This document shows positions 47,124 through 55,372 of a stretch of 64,000 bases of DNA, in pieces. Within the stretch, counting starts at the first letter, position 1. Each line of letters begins with the position of its first letter. The stretch lies in contig CANBWO010000002.1 of the NCBI GenBank assembly GCA_947373155.1, positions 1 to 64,000 on the forward strand. The letters run 5' to 3'. The stretch is from Microbacteriaceae bacterium (GTDB lineage Bacteria > Actinomycetota > Actinomycetes > Actinomycetales > Microbacteriaceae). The position numbers were made by a program, and so were the translations under genes. The notes under the pieces are model-generated. The model did no database searches. It was not told the origin of the DNA and worked only from the letters and a program-made list of their open reading frames with translations.

Positions 47124-47437
47124 TTGAGTTTTGGCCTGCAATTTTGATTGGTTCACTTGCGGTTTACAGTTGGAAAATCCTTGGCTATCTGCTGCCGGAG
47201 TCCTTTTCTAGACAAAAAACCGTTGTTGACCTTGCAAACCAGCTAACCGTTGGCCTGCTTGCAGCGCTATGCACGGTTGAAACCATAGGCGGAAACCAGG
47301 GAATTGCGATCGACTCGCGGATTCCAGCTCTGGCAGTAGCGGCCATTCTTTACTGGAGAAAAGTGCCATACCTAGTTACGGTCCTAGCAGCCGCGATCGT
47401 GGCAGCCGCACTGAGGTATTTTCTGCATTGGGCCTAG
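47120..47437 (+). CDS. azlD: AzlD-family branched-chain amino acid exporter, small subunit
   Basis: Small partner (105 residues) of AzlC with about four hydrophobic spans (IEFWPAILIGSLAVYSWKIL near the start; LAVAAILYWRKVPYLVTVL in the middle). GTG start overlaps azlC by 4 nt (GTGA). Its TAG stop shares the CTAG tetramer with the stop of the convergent def gene. Confidence 0.9.
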   Translation: MIEFWPAILIGSLAVYSWKILGYLLPESFSRQKTVVDLANQLTVGLLAALCTVETIGGNQGIAIDSRIPALAVAAILYWRKVPYLVTVLAAAIVAAALRYFLHWA

Positions 47438-48000
47438 CCCTCTAGATCGTCCTTACCTGGAAGCCAGGTCAAACCGGGCTTACCCCAGTTGTTCTTCATA
47501 ACAATCTTCTTGGCATCGACTTTGTGTGGCTCTGCCAGACGGTCTACATAAAGAATTCCATCGAGGTGGTCGAATTCGTGCTGAAAAATACGCGCTAGCC
47601 AGCCAGTCGCCTCTATTTTCACCGGTTTCTGTTTCAGATCAACGCCCGAAAGCGATACCCAGTCGGCACGCTTCAATGGGAATCGTTCGCCGGGCACGCT
47701 TAGGCAACCTTCTTGTTCGGTGTCCCAATCGGCTTCTCCGGCCTCAATTTCGCCAACCTTAAGAATCGGATTGATCACCTCGCCTCGCACAGGGTTTCCT
47801 GCTTCGTCTTCGTAGTCGTAAACAAAAACTCTAAGACCAACCCCAACCTGAGTTGCAGCCAATCCGACCCCGGGTGCTTTTTCCATGGTCACGTACATAT
47901 CCGCTACCAAATCGGCAAGGTCTTGATTGAAATCGGTGACTTCAGAGGCACGGGTGTGCAAAACCGGCTCTCCAGTGATGCAAATTCTTCTTACAGGCAT
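47434..48000 (-). CDS. def: Peptide deformylase
   Basis: Removes the formyl group from nascent proteins. The 188-residue metalloenzyme has motif 1 GVGLAATQVG, motif 2 EGCLSVPG with metal-binding Cys99 and motif 3 QHEFDHLDG with His141, Glu142 and His145. It is monocistronic on the minus strand; the 3' end overlaps azlD by 4 nt. The divergent DMT transporter gene begins 86 nt away. Confidence 0.96.
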   Translation of the reverse strand: MPVRRICITGEPVLHTRASEVTDFNQDLADLVADMYVTMEKAPGVGLAATQVGVGLRVFVYDYEDEAGNPVRGEVINPILKVGEIEAGEADWDTEQEGCLSVPGERFPLKRADWVSLSGVDLKQKPVKIEATGWLARIFQHEFDHLDGILYVDRLAEPHKVDAKKIVMKNNWGKPGLTWLPGKDDLEG

Positions 48001-48086
48001 TGTGCAAATTTAGCCCAAAAGGGTTCGTCGTTCATAACTCAAAAGGCGGGTAGTCTGGAAGCCACAATGATTTTGGGACTTTAGCA

Positions 48087-49019
48087 ATGCACATCTTCAC
48101 CGGGTTTGACAATCGATTCTTGGCTATTGGCCTTGCATTGATCGGTGCCGTGGCTCTGGCCATTGGGGCTCAGTTCCAAAATGACGCGGTTGGCGAAAAG
48201 CAAGGCACAAATCAAAAGCCAAACGGTTCACTAAGCGTCAAGCAGCTTCTTTCACTGATGAAACACCCTCGCTGGCTAACCGGCATCTTGCTCACAGGTG
48301 TTGCAGTGGTCTTCCAGATTGCTTCTTTGTCTATGGCGCCGCTAATTGTGGTTCAGCCGCTTGGTGCCATCGCGCTCGTCGTGACATCGCTGCTTAATGC
48401 CCGCGTGAGCCGCACCAAGCTGAATCGAATCACAATGGTCGCGATTGCTCTTTGCATCGTTGGTGTGGGTGGATTCGTTGCGGCGGCTTCAACCATTGCT
48501 AAGGAGACGGTGCTAACCGATAACTCAATGCTTGCCGTGTTGGGAATCCTCACGGTGATTCTCTTGGTGTTCGTAGTCGTGTTTGTCAGGCGCGGTAAGA
48601 ACGCCAAGGCAATCCAGTTCATCATTGGTGCGGGCGTGCTTTACGGCTTTGTTGCCACGCTTACCAAAATGGTGATTCAACGCATCTACCAGGGACAGTT
48701 TGAGTGGCTCACCCTGCTGTGCCTTGTGATGCTGGGAGTTACCGTTGCCTTTGGTGGTTGGTTTGTTCAAAGTGCCTACGCCTCAGGTCCACCAGATCTA
48801 GTGATAGCCGGTCTAACCGTAATCGACCCTATGGTGGCGGTTTTGGTGGCGGCTACCATTCTGGGAGAAGCGCATCTGGCTAACCCGCTGACATTCGTAT
48901 TCTTTGTTGTCTGCGGCGCGGCTGCCATTCTTGGCGTTCTCTTGCTCTCGCAGTTCCACCCGCAGGTGCTTTTGGCCAAGCGGAAAGCCGCGCTCTGGTC
49001 TAAGCGCAAGCGGGTCTAG
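48087..49019 (+). CDS. DMT/EamA-superfamily membrane transporter
   Basis: This 310-residue protein has nine to ten hydrophobic spans and a short cytoplasmic basic tail (KRKAALWSKRKRV). Segments such as ASLSMAPLIVVQPLGAIALV and GLTVIDPMVAVLVAATILGE fit the NIPA-like/EamA branch of drug/metabolite transporters; actinobacterial members are usually annotated only as DMT transporters. The substrate is unknown, with magnesium or small metabolites possible. No strong RBS is visible. A glycosyltransferase follows with its own start region. Confidence 0.82.
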   Translation: MHIFTGFDNRFLAIGLALIGAVALAIGAQFQNDAVGEKQGTNQKPNGSLSVKQLLSLMKHPRWLTGILLTGVAVVFQIASLSMAPLIVVQPLGAIALVVTSLLNARVSRTKLNRITMVAIALCIVGVGGFVAAASTIAKETVLTDNSMLAVLGILTVILLVFVVVFVRRGKNAKAIQFIIGAGVLYGFVATLTKMVIQRIYQGQFEWLTLLCLVMLGVTVAFGGWFVQSAYASGPPDLVIAGLTVIDPMVAVLVAATILGEAHLANPLTFVFFVVCGAAAILGVLLLSQFHPQVLLAKRKAALWSKRKRV

Positions 49020-49089
49020 TTTCGGGTTCGGCAGTTAGGTCAGCCGCTAAACTTAGGCTGTACCGTCAACTTCTAAAAGGAACTCACCG

Positions 49090-50550
49090 ATGGGCTCTAC
49101 CGATCATATTGAGCGACGTATTCGTGTCGTTATCGGTTGCGACACCTTTCCACCAGACATCAACGGCGCTGCTCGCTTTGCAGAGCGCCTAGCCGGGGGT
49201 TTGGCGCGACGTGGGCACGATGTTCACATCATTGCTCCCGGTTACAGCAGCGCCTGGGGAACATTCACCGAGGAGCACGACGGCGCGCTTATGACGGTGC
49301 ACCGAGTTAAGTCATACAAGTTGCCCCAGCACGAGACCCTCAGGTACGTCTGGCCATTTACTCTGCGCCACCGTATCGACACACTTCTAGACGAGATCAA
49401 GCCAGACGTAGTGCACATTCAGAGCCACCTGATTATGGGAAGGCATTTAGTGCCTTCAGCTAAGGCTCGCGGGATTCGCGTTATCGCAACCAACCACATC
49501 ATGCCCGAGAACCTGATCAAATATTCGGTGATTATCCCTAGGTGGTTCGAATCAACCGCAATGAAAATGGCTTGGGCCGATTCGGGTCGAATCCTTCGCC
49601 AATGCGACGCCGTAACCACTCCAACTCGTCGCGCGGCTGAACTGCTGGAAGCCGCGGCCGGGGTAACTGGCGTTCTGGCAATTAGCTGTGGCATAGATGC
49701 CTCAAAATTTGCCAACAGCACACCCACCAGCAATTTGAATCCAAGAGTGCTATTCCTTGGTCGCCTCGATTACGAAAAGCACATCCACAACTTGCTTAGA
49801 GCCGTGGCCAAGCTTCCAAAAGATTTGAAGACACAGGTGGAGTTGGTGGGCAAGGGGGGAGAGCAGGCCTACCTTGAGCAACTCGCCAACGAACTGGGTA
49901 TCCGTGATCAGGTGACTTTCTTTGGCCACATTACGGAACAAGACCTACCAAAGGCCTACGAACGCGCAACTGTTTTTGCGATGCCGTCAATCGCCGAACT
50001 GCAAAGCATTGCCACAATGGAGGCTATGGCCTCCGGTCGACCCGTGGTTGCGGCAGACGCCATGGCCCTGCCGCACCTGGTTCACGACGGCGATAACGGG
50101 TACCTTTTCCCACCGGATGACATCGATGCTTTTGCGGACCGGCTAAAGCGGGTCTTGACGGCCAGCCCGGCTGAGCTCGAACGACTTTCCGAGAACTCGC
50201 TGTACCTGATTCAGGCACACGATATTCAGCGAACCTTGACTATCTTTGAACAGCTCTACACCGGCACCTTTGCGGGTACCACCAGCGATGACAACTTGCC
50301 TGGCTACAGCGAACCGATTGGTCAGCTGGGCGAATCGGGTCAAAGCCAGGTGCAATCGCTCAGAGAGCGAGCCGAGGCCCTGGTGGAGCGCGTGGATGAC
50401 GTTCGCGATAACCTTCGTGAGCGCTTTGGAGACTACAGAGCCGACGTACGCGAGCGGATCCGCGATGCACGAGCCAAAGCCACCAGAATGGACAGAAAAG
50501 TTCGGATAGCAATGCGTAAAGCGCAAAAGCGTATCCAGCGCGAACGGTAG
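49090..50550 (+). CDS. Family 4 glycosyltransferase with C-terminal basic coiled coil
   Basis: GT-B glycosyltransferase of 486 residues. The N-terminal domain shows TFPPDINGAARFAERLAGGL and DVVHIQSHLIMGR; the C-terminal donor domain has LGRLDYEKHIHNLL and the E-x7-E motif around SIAELQSIATMEAMASGRPVV, with both Glu. These resemble the lipid alpha-mannosyl/glucosyltransferases of actinobacteria. An unusual extra tail (about residues 410-486) is rich in Arg, Glu and Asp with heptad-like spacing and ends RKAQKRIQRER, probably a helix that binds membrane or a partner. ATG has AAAGGAA upstream and a -10-like TAGGCT near 49056. Confidence 0.85.
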   Translation: MGSTDHIERRIRVVIGCDTFPPDINGAARFAERLAGGLARRGHDVHIIAPGYSSAWGTFTEEHDGALMTVHRVKSYKLPQHETLRYVWPFTLRHRIDTLLDEIKPDVVHIQSHLIMGRHLVPSAKARGIRVIATNHIMPENLIKYSVIIPRWFESTAMKMAWADSGRILRQCDAVTTPTRRAAELLEAAAGVTGVLAISCGIDASKFANSTPTSNLNPRVLFLGRLDYEKHIHNLLRAVAKLPKDLKTQVELVGKGGEQAYLEQLANELGIRDQVTFFGHITEQDLPKAYERATVFAMPSIAELQSIATMEAMASGRPVVAADAMALPHLVHDGDNGYLFPPDDIDAFADRLKRVLTASPAELERLSENSLYLIQAHDIQRTLTIFEQLYTGTFAGTTSDDNLPGYSEPIGQLGESGQSQVQSLRERAEALVERVDDVRDNLRERFGDYRADVRERIRDARAKATRMDRKVRIAMRKAQKRIQRER

Positions 50551-50569
50551 GCTAGAGACTTGCCGTTTG

Positions 50570-50643
50570 GGGGAGTTAGCTCAGCCGGTTAGAGCAGCGG
50601 ACTCATAATCCGTCGGTCACGGGTTCAAGTCCCGTACTCCCCA
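50570..50643 (+). tRNA. tRNA with CAT anticodon (elongator Met or Ile2), CCA not encoded
   Basis: Cloverleaf: acceptor GGGGAGT/ACTCCCC, D arm GCTC..GAGC, anticodon stem GCGGA/TCCGT with loop CTCATAA (anticodon CAT), T arm ACGGG-TTCAAGT-CCCGT, discriminator A, then CTT rather than CCA. It is not an initiator (acceptor is fully paired at position 1-72). Whether it is Met elongator or lysidine-modified Ile2 cannot be settled here. Confidence 0.93.
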
Positions 50644-50724
50644 CTTTTAGAACTGATGAACGGGACTTCTGGCTCGCTTGGTGTCGAGCCGCCCACTTGT
50701 GAGGGCACGAACTCAAATCATGAA

Positions 50725-50730
50725 TAAACT
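50725..50730 (+). promoter_or_regulatory. Putative -10 box of the amino-acid permease gene
   Basis: TAAACT, the same hexamer as before tRNA-Ala (2493) and the binding-protein gene (52466), lies 34 nt before ATG 50765 and supports that start. A hairpin at 50671-50690 upstream lacks a T run. No clear -35. Confidence 0.4.
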
Positions 50731-50764
50731 ATGGCTTGACAGATTCGCAAGAAAGAGCGCCTTC

Positions 50765-51661
50765 ATGACCCAACCAAGTCTCAACGGTGAGCACGATATT
50801 GTTGCCAAACCGCTCAAGCATCCTTGGCGCCTTGTCTTCGCACTGATATTGGTTGCGATTCTCGGAGCCTTTATCTGGTCTTTGGTGACTGCCGAAACCA
50901 TCGATCACGCAATGATTTTCAAGTATCTGTTCAATAAGGACATTCTCTCGGGTGCTTGGCTCACAATCGTTTTGACTGCACTTTCAATGCTCATCGCCAC
51001 TATTCTGGCCACCATCCTTGCCGTTATGAAGCTGAGTCAGAACCCTTTGCTCAGGATCATCTCAACCGGTTACATTGAGTTTTTTCGTGGAACTCCTCTG
51101 CTGCTCCAGATTGTTTTCTGGGGCTACTTGGGAATCATTTACCCAACCCTTTCAATTGGTATTCCCTTCACAGACATTGTTTTTGTGCAAGGCCAAACCA
51201 GTCAGTTGATTTCTGCCTTCAGCGCCGGCCTTATCGCGCTGTCGCTCAACGAAGCTGCCTACGCCGCAGAAATTGTTCGAGCCGGAATCCTGTCGGTTGA
51301 TTCGGGCCAAGCGGAGGCCGCTAAATCACTCGGCATGAGTTCCACCTACACCATGCGCAGAATCGTTCTTCCTCAGGCCATGCGTGTGATTTTGCCACCC
51401 ATGGGAAACGAGACCATTTCCATGTTGAAGAGCACGTCCCTCTTGGCGTCGGTTGCAGTCATGGAACTTTACACACAGGCCCAAAAGATTTCGGCCCAGA
51501 ACTTAGCGCAAATCGAACTCTTGGTGGTCGCCGGATTCTGGTATCTGGTCATGAACACAGTGCTTTCATTCCCTCAGCGCTGGCTTGAAAAGCGTTTTGG
51601 ACGTGGTTTTGGCCCAGGCGTGTCTGGTCGTATTTTGAAAGTCAGAAGGGACGCGAAATGA
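50765..51661 (+). CDS. Polar amino-acid ABC transporter permease
   Basis: HisM/GlnP-type permease, 298 residues from ATG 50765 (RBS AAGAAAGAG). The N-terminus has one extra span before the conserved core; the core shows [27 protein letters not shown] and the EAA loop [22 protein letters not shown]. The frame stays open to 50678, with an ATG at 50720, but those starts have weak signals. It overlaps the ATPase gene by 4 nt. Together with the ATPase and binding protein downstream it forms a complete polar amino-acid importer, probably working as a permease homodimer. Confidence 0.9.
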   Translation: MTQPSLNGEHDIVAKPLKHPWRLVFALILVAILGAFIWSLVTAETIDHAMIFKYLFNKDILSGAWLTIVLTALSMLIATILATILAVMKLSQNPLLRIISTGYIEFFRGTPLLLQIVFWGYLGIIYPTLSIGIPFTDIVFVQGQTSQLISAFSAGLIALSLNEAAYAAEIVRAGILSVDSGQAEAAKSLGMSSTYTMRRIVLPQAMRVILPPMGNETISMLKSTSLLASVAVMELYTQAQKISAQNLAQIELLVVAGFWYLVMNTVLSFPQRWLEKRFGRGFGPGVSGRILKVRRDAK

Positions 51662-52425
51662 CCAAGACCGTGATGGTAGAGGCCAGAGGCGTAAGAAAAT
51701 CGTTCGGCTCCAATGAAGTTCTAAAAGGAATTTCGCTAGAGGTCAAGCAAGGCGAAGTTATGTGCCTGCTTGGTCCTTCCGGATCCGGTAAGTCAACTTT
51801 TTTGAGGTGCATCAACCACCTCGAGACCATCGATGGTGGCCGCATTTACGTTGACGGAGACCTGATCGGTTACCGCCAGGTGGGCGATGTACTTCACGAG
51901 ATGCATCCGAGCGCTATCGCCAAGCAACGTCGCGGAATCGGAATGGTGTTCCAGCGTTTCAACCTGTTCCCTCACCTAACCGCCATCCAGAATGTCATGG
52001 AAGCCCCGGTTGGCGTTTCTCGTAAAACCAAATCTGAGGCTTTGCAAGCTGCTCAGAGTCTGCTGGCCAAGGTGGGGTTGGCAGATAAAGCAGAACACTA
52101 CCCAAGTCAATTGTCTGGTGGGCAACAGCAAAGAGTCGCTATCGCGCGTGCCCTGGCTATGGAGCCATCGTTAATGCTTTTCGACGAGCCAACGTCTGCT
52201 CTGGATCCGGAGCTGGTTGGCGATGTTCTAGATGTGATGCGAGACCTAGCCAAGTCGGGTATGACCATGATTGTCGTGACCCACGAAATTGGTTTTGCGC
52301 GAGAAGTTGCTGATCAAGTGGTCTTCATGGACGCCGGTGTAGTGGTGGAGCAGGGGACACCCAGCCAAGTCTTAGACAATCCGCAGCACCCTCGCACTCA
52401 AGCTTTCCTGAATAGCGTTTTGTAA
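51658..52425 (+). CDS. Polar amino-acid ABC transporter ATP-binding protein (GlnQ type)
   Basis: ATPase of 255 residues with Walker [11 protein letters not shown]-loop [11 protein letters not shown], signature [14 protein letters not shown], Walker [15 protein letters not shown] and H-loop VTHEIGFA, the standard GlnQ/HisP pattern. A slight insertion (about residues 65-82, [18 protein letters not shown]) marks the HisP-like subgroup. ATG overlaps the permease stop (ATGA). The binding-protein gene follows after 75 nt with its own -10-like box. Confidence 0.95.
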   Translation: MTKTVMVEARGVRKSFGSNEVLKGISLEVKQGEVMCLLGPSGSGKSTFLRCINHLETIDGGRIYVDGDLIGYRQVGDVLHEMHPSAIAKQRRGIGMVFQRFNLFPHLTAIQNVMEAPVGVSRKTKSEALQAAQSLLAKVGLADKAEHYPSQLSGGQQQRVAIARALAMEPSLMLFDEPTSALDPELVGDVLDVMRDLAKSGMTMIVVTHEIGFAREVADQVVFMDAGVVVEQGTPSQVLDNPQHPRTQAFLNSVL

Positions 52426-52465
52426 AGATTGCATTACGCCTAGCGCCAAATCATTCGCTATCTAA

Positions 52466-52471
52466 TAAACT
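52466..52471 (+). promoter_or_regulatory. Putative -10 box of the amino-acid binding-protein gene
   Basis: TAAACT within TCTAATAAACTC, 29 nt before the ATG that has a strong AAGGAG RBS. A separate promoter would let the binding protein be made in excess of the membrane subunits. Confidence 0.4.
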
Positions 52472-52500
52472 CACCAAGAGCCAAACCTATAAGGAGTCAT

Positions 52501-53415
52501 ATGTCATTCAAGAAGATTATTGGCATCGGTGCATCCGTTGCCGTTGCAGCGATGGTGCTTGCCGGTTGCGCAGCCACTCCAGATGCAACCCCAACTGAAA
52601 CCGCCGCTCAGGGTGGCATTTCGGTTGACGCCAAGGCTGCAGCGCTGTTACCTGCAGATTATTCAAATGGAATCAACATCGGTTCCGACATCCCTTATGC
52701 GCCGATGGAGTTGTTCGACGAGAACAACCAGGTCACTGGATTCGACTATGACCTCTCGCAGGCAATCGGTGCCAAACTTGGCGTCAAGATGGACTTCCAG
52801 AAGCAGGCGTGGGATTCGATTATTCCGTCGCTTGAGGCTGGAAACCACGACATCATCATGTCTGGTATGAACGACACTGTAGAGCGTCAGGCCAAGCTCG
52901 ACTTCGTTGACTACTTCAACGGTGGTTTCTCTATCATCGTCAAGAAGGGCAACCCACTAGGCATTGCTAAGCTGACCGATCTTTGCGACCAGAACGTTGC
53001 AGTTCAGACCGCTACTGCTCAGGGCGACTTGCTGAAGGCGCTTACCCCAGAGTGCACCAAGCTGGGCAAGGGTGCTGTGAAGCTGATCGAACTTCCTACC
53101 GACCCTGACGCTCAGTCAGCTGTGCGCGCGGACAAGGCAGTCGCAGACGTCATGGATGCGCCAATCGCTGCTTACGCTGCATTGACCGCTGGAGATGGCA
53201 AGTACTTCGACCTAATCAAGGACGTGGCCAACCCTAACGGTTACGACTCGGTACTTACCGGTATCGGTGTATTGAAGGCAAACACCGGTCTACGCGATGC
53301 ACTTCAGGCTGCACTTCAGTCTTTGATCGACGATGGCAACTACGGCAAGATCCTAGCTAAGTGGAACTTGTCCAACTTTGCTGTGGCTACGGCGACAATC
53401 AACGGCACCAAGTAG
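52501..53415 (+). CDS. Amino-acid ABC transporter substrate-binding lipoprotein
   Basis: The N-terminus is a lipoprotein signal with lipobox LAGC (lipidated Cys23) and a Thr/Pro/Ala-rich linker. The rest of the 304 residues is a family 3 binding protein: NIGSDIPYAPMELFDENNQ, VTGFDYDLSQAIGAKLG, IIPSLEAGNHDIIMSGMNDT and the later YDSVLTGIGVL. It binds a polar amino acid outside the cell for the permease/ATPase upstream. The ligand is not given by sequence; the succinyl-amino-acid enzymes that follow make D-amino acids a possibility. It ends at a strong terminator. Confidence 0.92.
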   Translation: MSFKKIIGIGASVAVAAMVLAGCAATPDATPTETAAQGGISVDAKAAALLPADYSNGINIGSDIPYAPMELFDENNQVTGFDYDLSQAIGAKLGVKMDFQKQAWDSIIPSLEAGNHDIIMSGMNDTVERQAKLDFVDYFNGGFSIIVKKGNPLGIAKLTDLCDQNVAVQTATAQGDLLKALTPECTKLGKGAVKLIELPTDPDAQSAVRADKAVADVMDAPIAAYAALTAGDGKYFDLIKDVANPNGYDSVLTGIGVLKANTGLRDALQAALQSLIDDGNYGKILAKWNLSNFAVATATINGTK

Positions 53416-53428
53416 TTCTAGGCATTTT

Positions 53429-53457
53429 GGGGGGACACGTTCGCGTGTTCCCCCTTT
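53429..53457 (+). terminator. Strong rho-independent terminator after the amino-acid importer
   Basis: GGGGGGACACG pairs with CGTGTTCCCCC around a TTCG tetraloop, followed by TTT and a T-rich stretch. It separates the importer transcript from the GNAT-racemase pair. Confidence 0.92.
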
Positions 53458-53486
53458 GCTTTAACTAGCGTTGAGAGACTTATTGA

Positions 53487-54197
53487 ATGCAAACAGTTAG
53501 TTTGGTTCAGGACACCGATGAGGCAGAGGCGGTTGCCAACTTCTTCAAATCGGTTTGGGCAGATGGCCCAGAGGTTGTGCCGTTTGACCTGATTTTGGCA
53601 GCCATTCATGTCGGCTCATACTGTGCCTTCGTGCAAACCTCTGGACAGGTTGTGGCAGCTTCATTTGGGCTTCTTGGTCGCTACCGGGATAAAGATATTC
53701 TTCATTCCCACGTGACAGCTTCTAAAGTCGCTGGGGCTGGATATGCCCTCAAATTGCACCAGCGGGATTGGGCAAATGCTATTGGTCTCCACGCAATTAC
53801 CTGGACTTTTGATCCTCTGGTGCGAAGAAACTGCTATTTCAATTTTGTGAAGTTAGGCGCTTATGCCGTCGAGTACCTTCCGGATTTCTATGGCACCATG
53901 ACCGATTCGATCAACGTTGGCGACAAGAGTGATCGACTATTTGCCTACTGGGATGTCACAGAGGCAAAAGGCACAAATCCAAATCCATTAACCGATTCTC
54001 AAAATGCGGGATCAATTCAAACCTTCCAGGTAGCGCTGCCAGAGGACATCGAGGCCCTGCGGAAAGTAGATCTCGCGCAGGCGCTAGTGTGGCGCGAACG
54101 CGTTGCAGGGCAGCTCCAGCCCAAACTTGATACTGGATGGCGCGTGACCGGTATGAGCCCCGACCGCACCCACCTTGTCCTAACCGCTCCAAACTAG
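53487..54197 (+). CDS. GNAT-superfamily acyltransferase (COG3375-like), putative N-succinyl/acyl-amino-acid transferase
   Basis: This 236-residue protein resembles the predicted GNAT acyltransferases found beside MenC-like racemases. The N-terminal half shows FFKSVWADG, GSYCAFVQTSGQVVAASFGL and the acyl-CoA-binding turn SKVAGAGYALKLHQRDWA, and the middle has ITWTFDPLVRRNCYFNFVKLG, split over 98-118. In such pairs the GNAT enzyme succinylates D-amino acids using succinyl-CoA. No clear RBS is seen before the ATG. The racemase gene starts 16 nt after its stop. Substrate assignment is inferred from this neighbour only. Confidence 0.78.
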   Translation: MQTVSLVQDTDEAEAVANFFKSVWADGPEVVPFDLILAAIHVGSYCAFVQTSGQVVAASFGLLGRYRDKDILHSHVTASKVAGAGYALKLHQRDWANAIGLHAITWTFDPLVRRNCYFNFVKLGAYAVEYLPDFYGTMTDSINVGDKSDRLFAYWDVTEAKGTNPNPLTDSQNAGSIQTFQVALPEDIEALRKVDLAQALVWRERVAGQLQPKLDTGWRVTGMSPDRTHLVLTAPN

Positions 54198-54213
54198 TCA
54201 GAATAGAGAACGA

Positions 54214-55323
54214 TTGAAACTCGAAGCCGTAGAGCTTATTCGCCTAAATGTTCCGCTGAAATCCGCTTTCCGCACCTCCTTCAGTTCGGTTAATCTGCAT
54301 CAGGTGGTGTGGGCGCATGTCATCACAGACCAGGGCGAGGGATGGGCCGAGTGTGGTGCCAATGAGCGCCCTGACTATTCCAGCGAATATCACACCGGCG
54401 CAATGGCCGTAATGAAGGAGTTCATTATTCCCGAACTCTTTGGACTGGGAAACGAACTTACCGCCGAAGCCGTGGCGCCCACTCTCGAGTGGATGAAAGG
54501 TCATCGTATGGCCAAGCATGCTCTAGAAACTTCGATTCTTGATGCGCAGCTTAGATCACAGGGGATCTCCTTAGCCGAGTATTTTGGGGCAACGAAATCC
54601 AAAGTTCCATCTGGTGTGTCGGTTGGAATCATGGACAGCATCGATGAGTTGCTGGGCTACGTGGGCGGATACCTAAAACAGGGTTATGTGCGAATCAAAC
54701 TAAAGATTGAGCCAGGTTGGGATTACGAGGCCGTAAAAGCTGTGCGAGATGCTTTTGGAGACGATATTCCCCTTCAGGTGGATGCTAACACCGCCTACAC
54801 CCGCGATGACTTCGACCTCCTAAAGCGCCTGGATGAGTTCAATTTGCTACTCATTGAACAACCCCTGAACGAGGAAGATGTTCTAGGGCATGCCAAGCTG
54901 GCCAATTACATCGATACTCCGGTTTGTCTTGACGAGTCGATTGTTTCCGCCGACATTGCTCGGGACGCAATTGAACTTGGGGCTGTTGAAATCATCAACA
55001 TCAAGCCTTCAAGAGTTGGTGGTTATCTTGAATCTGTAAAGATTCACGATGTTGCCGTTGCGAATTCAATCCCGGTTTGGTGCGGAGGCATGCTCGAAAC
55101 TGGCATTGGCCGAGCTGCAAACTTGGCTCTGGCTGCGATGCCTGGTTTCACTGTGGTTGGCGACACGTCCGCTTCCTCGAGGTACTTTGAGACCGATCTG
55201 ACCGAGCCATTTGTGCTGAAGGACGGTTACATCGACGTTCCTACGAAACCAGGTATCGGCGTAGACCCAATTCCAGAGATTATCGAACGATTTGCTGTTT
55301 CGCGAGAATGGATTCGCGCGTAA
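54214..55323 (+). CDS. menC: MenC/N-succinylamino-acid racemase (enolase superfamily)
   Basis: Muconate-lactonizing-type enolase-superfamily enzyme, 369 residues. Catalytic Lys164 lies in RIKLKIEPG (Lys162/Lys164), metal ligands are Asp190 (VDAN), Glu215 (IEQPL) and Asp240 (LDES), and the opposite base is Lys264 (NIKPSRVGG). The 20s loop and IKLKIEPG are characteristic of the type 2 o-succinylbenzoate synthase/N-succinylamino-acid racemase group. No other menaquinone genes lie near, and a GNAT gene precedes it, so racemisation of N-succinyl amino acids is the more likely job. TTG start, weak RBS. Confidence 0.85.
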   Translation: MKLEAVELIRLNVPLKSAFRTSFSSVNLHQVVWAHVITDQGEGWAECGANERPDYSSEYHTGAMAVMKEFIIPELFGLGNELTAEAVAPTLEWMKGHRMAKHALETSILDAQLRSQGISLAEYFGATKSKVPSGVSVGIMDSIDELLGYVGGYLKQGYVRIKLKIEPGWDYEAVKAVRDAFGDDIPLQVDANTAYTRDDFDLLKRLDEFNLLLIEQPLNEEDVLGHAKLANYIDTPVCLDESIVSADIARDAIELGAVEIINIKPSRVGGYLESVKIHDVAVANSIPVWCGGMLETGIGRAANLALAAMPGFTVVGDTSASSRYFETDLTEPFVLKDGYIDVPTKPGIGVDPIPEIIERFAVSREWIRA

Positions 55324-55372
55324 GCGTTTGCACAAGATACATTGCTTTCAACTATCAAACAAAGGTGTTTCC

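Noticed and set aside
47434-47437. Shared CTAG holding both azlD and def stop codons
   Set aside because: It is real but a simple consequence of compaction and the palindromic tetramer; no function proposed.
50671-50690. Hairpin GGCTCG/CGAGCC after the CAT-anticodon tRNA as terminator
   Set aside because: Only a 6-bp stem with an 8-nt loop and no T run; a terminator function is not supported.
55292-55372. Longer pulA start at 55292
   Set aside because: It overlaps the menC end and would put 27 polar residues before a perfect Sec signal peptide; ATG 55373 has an RBS.
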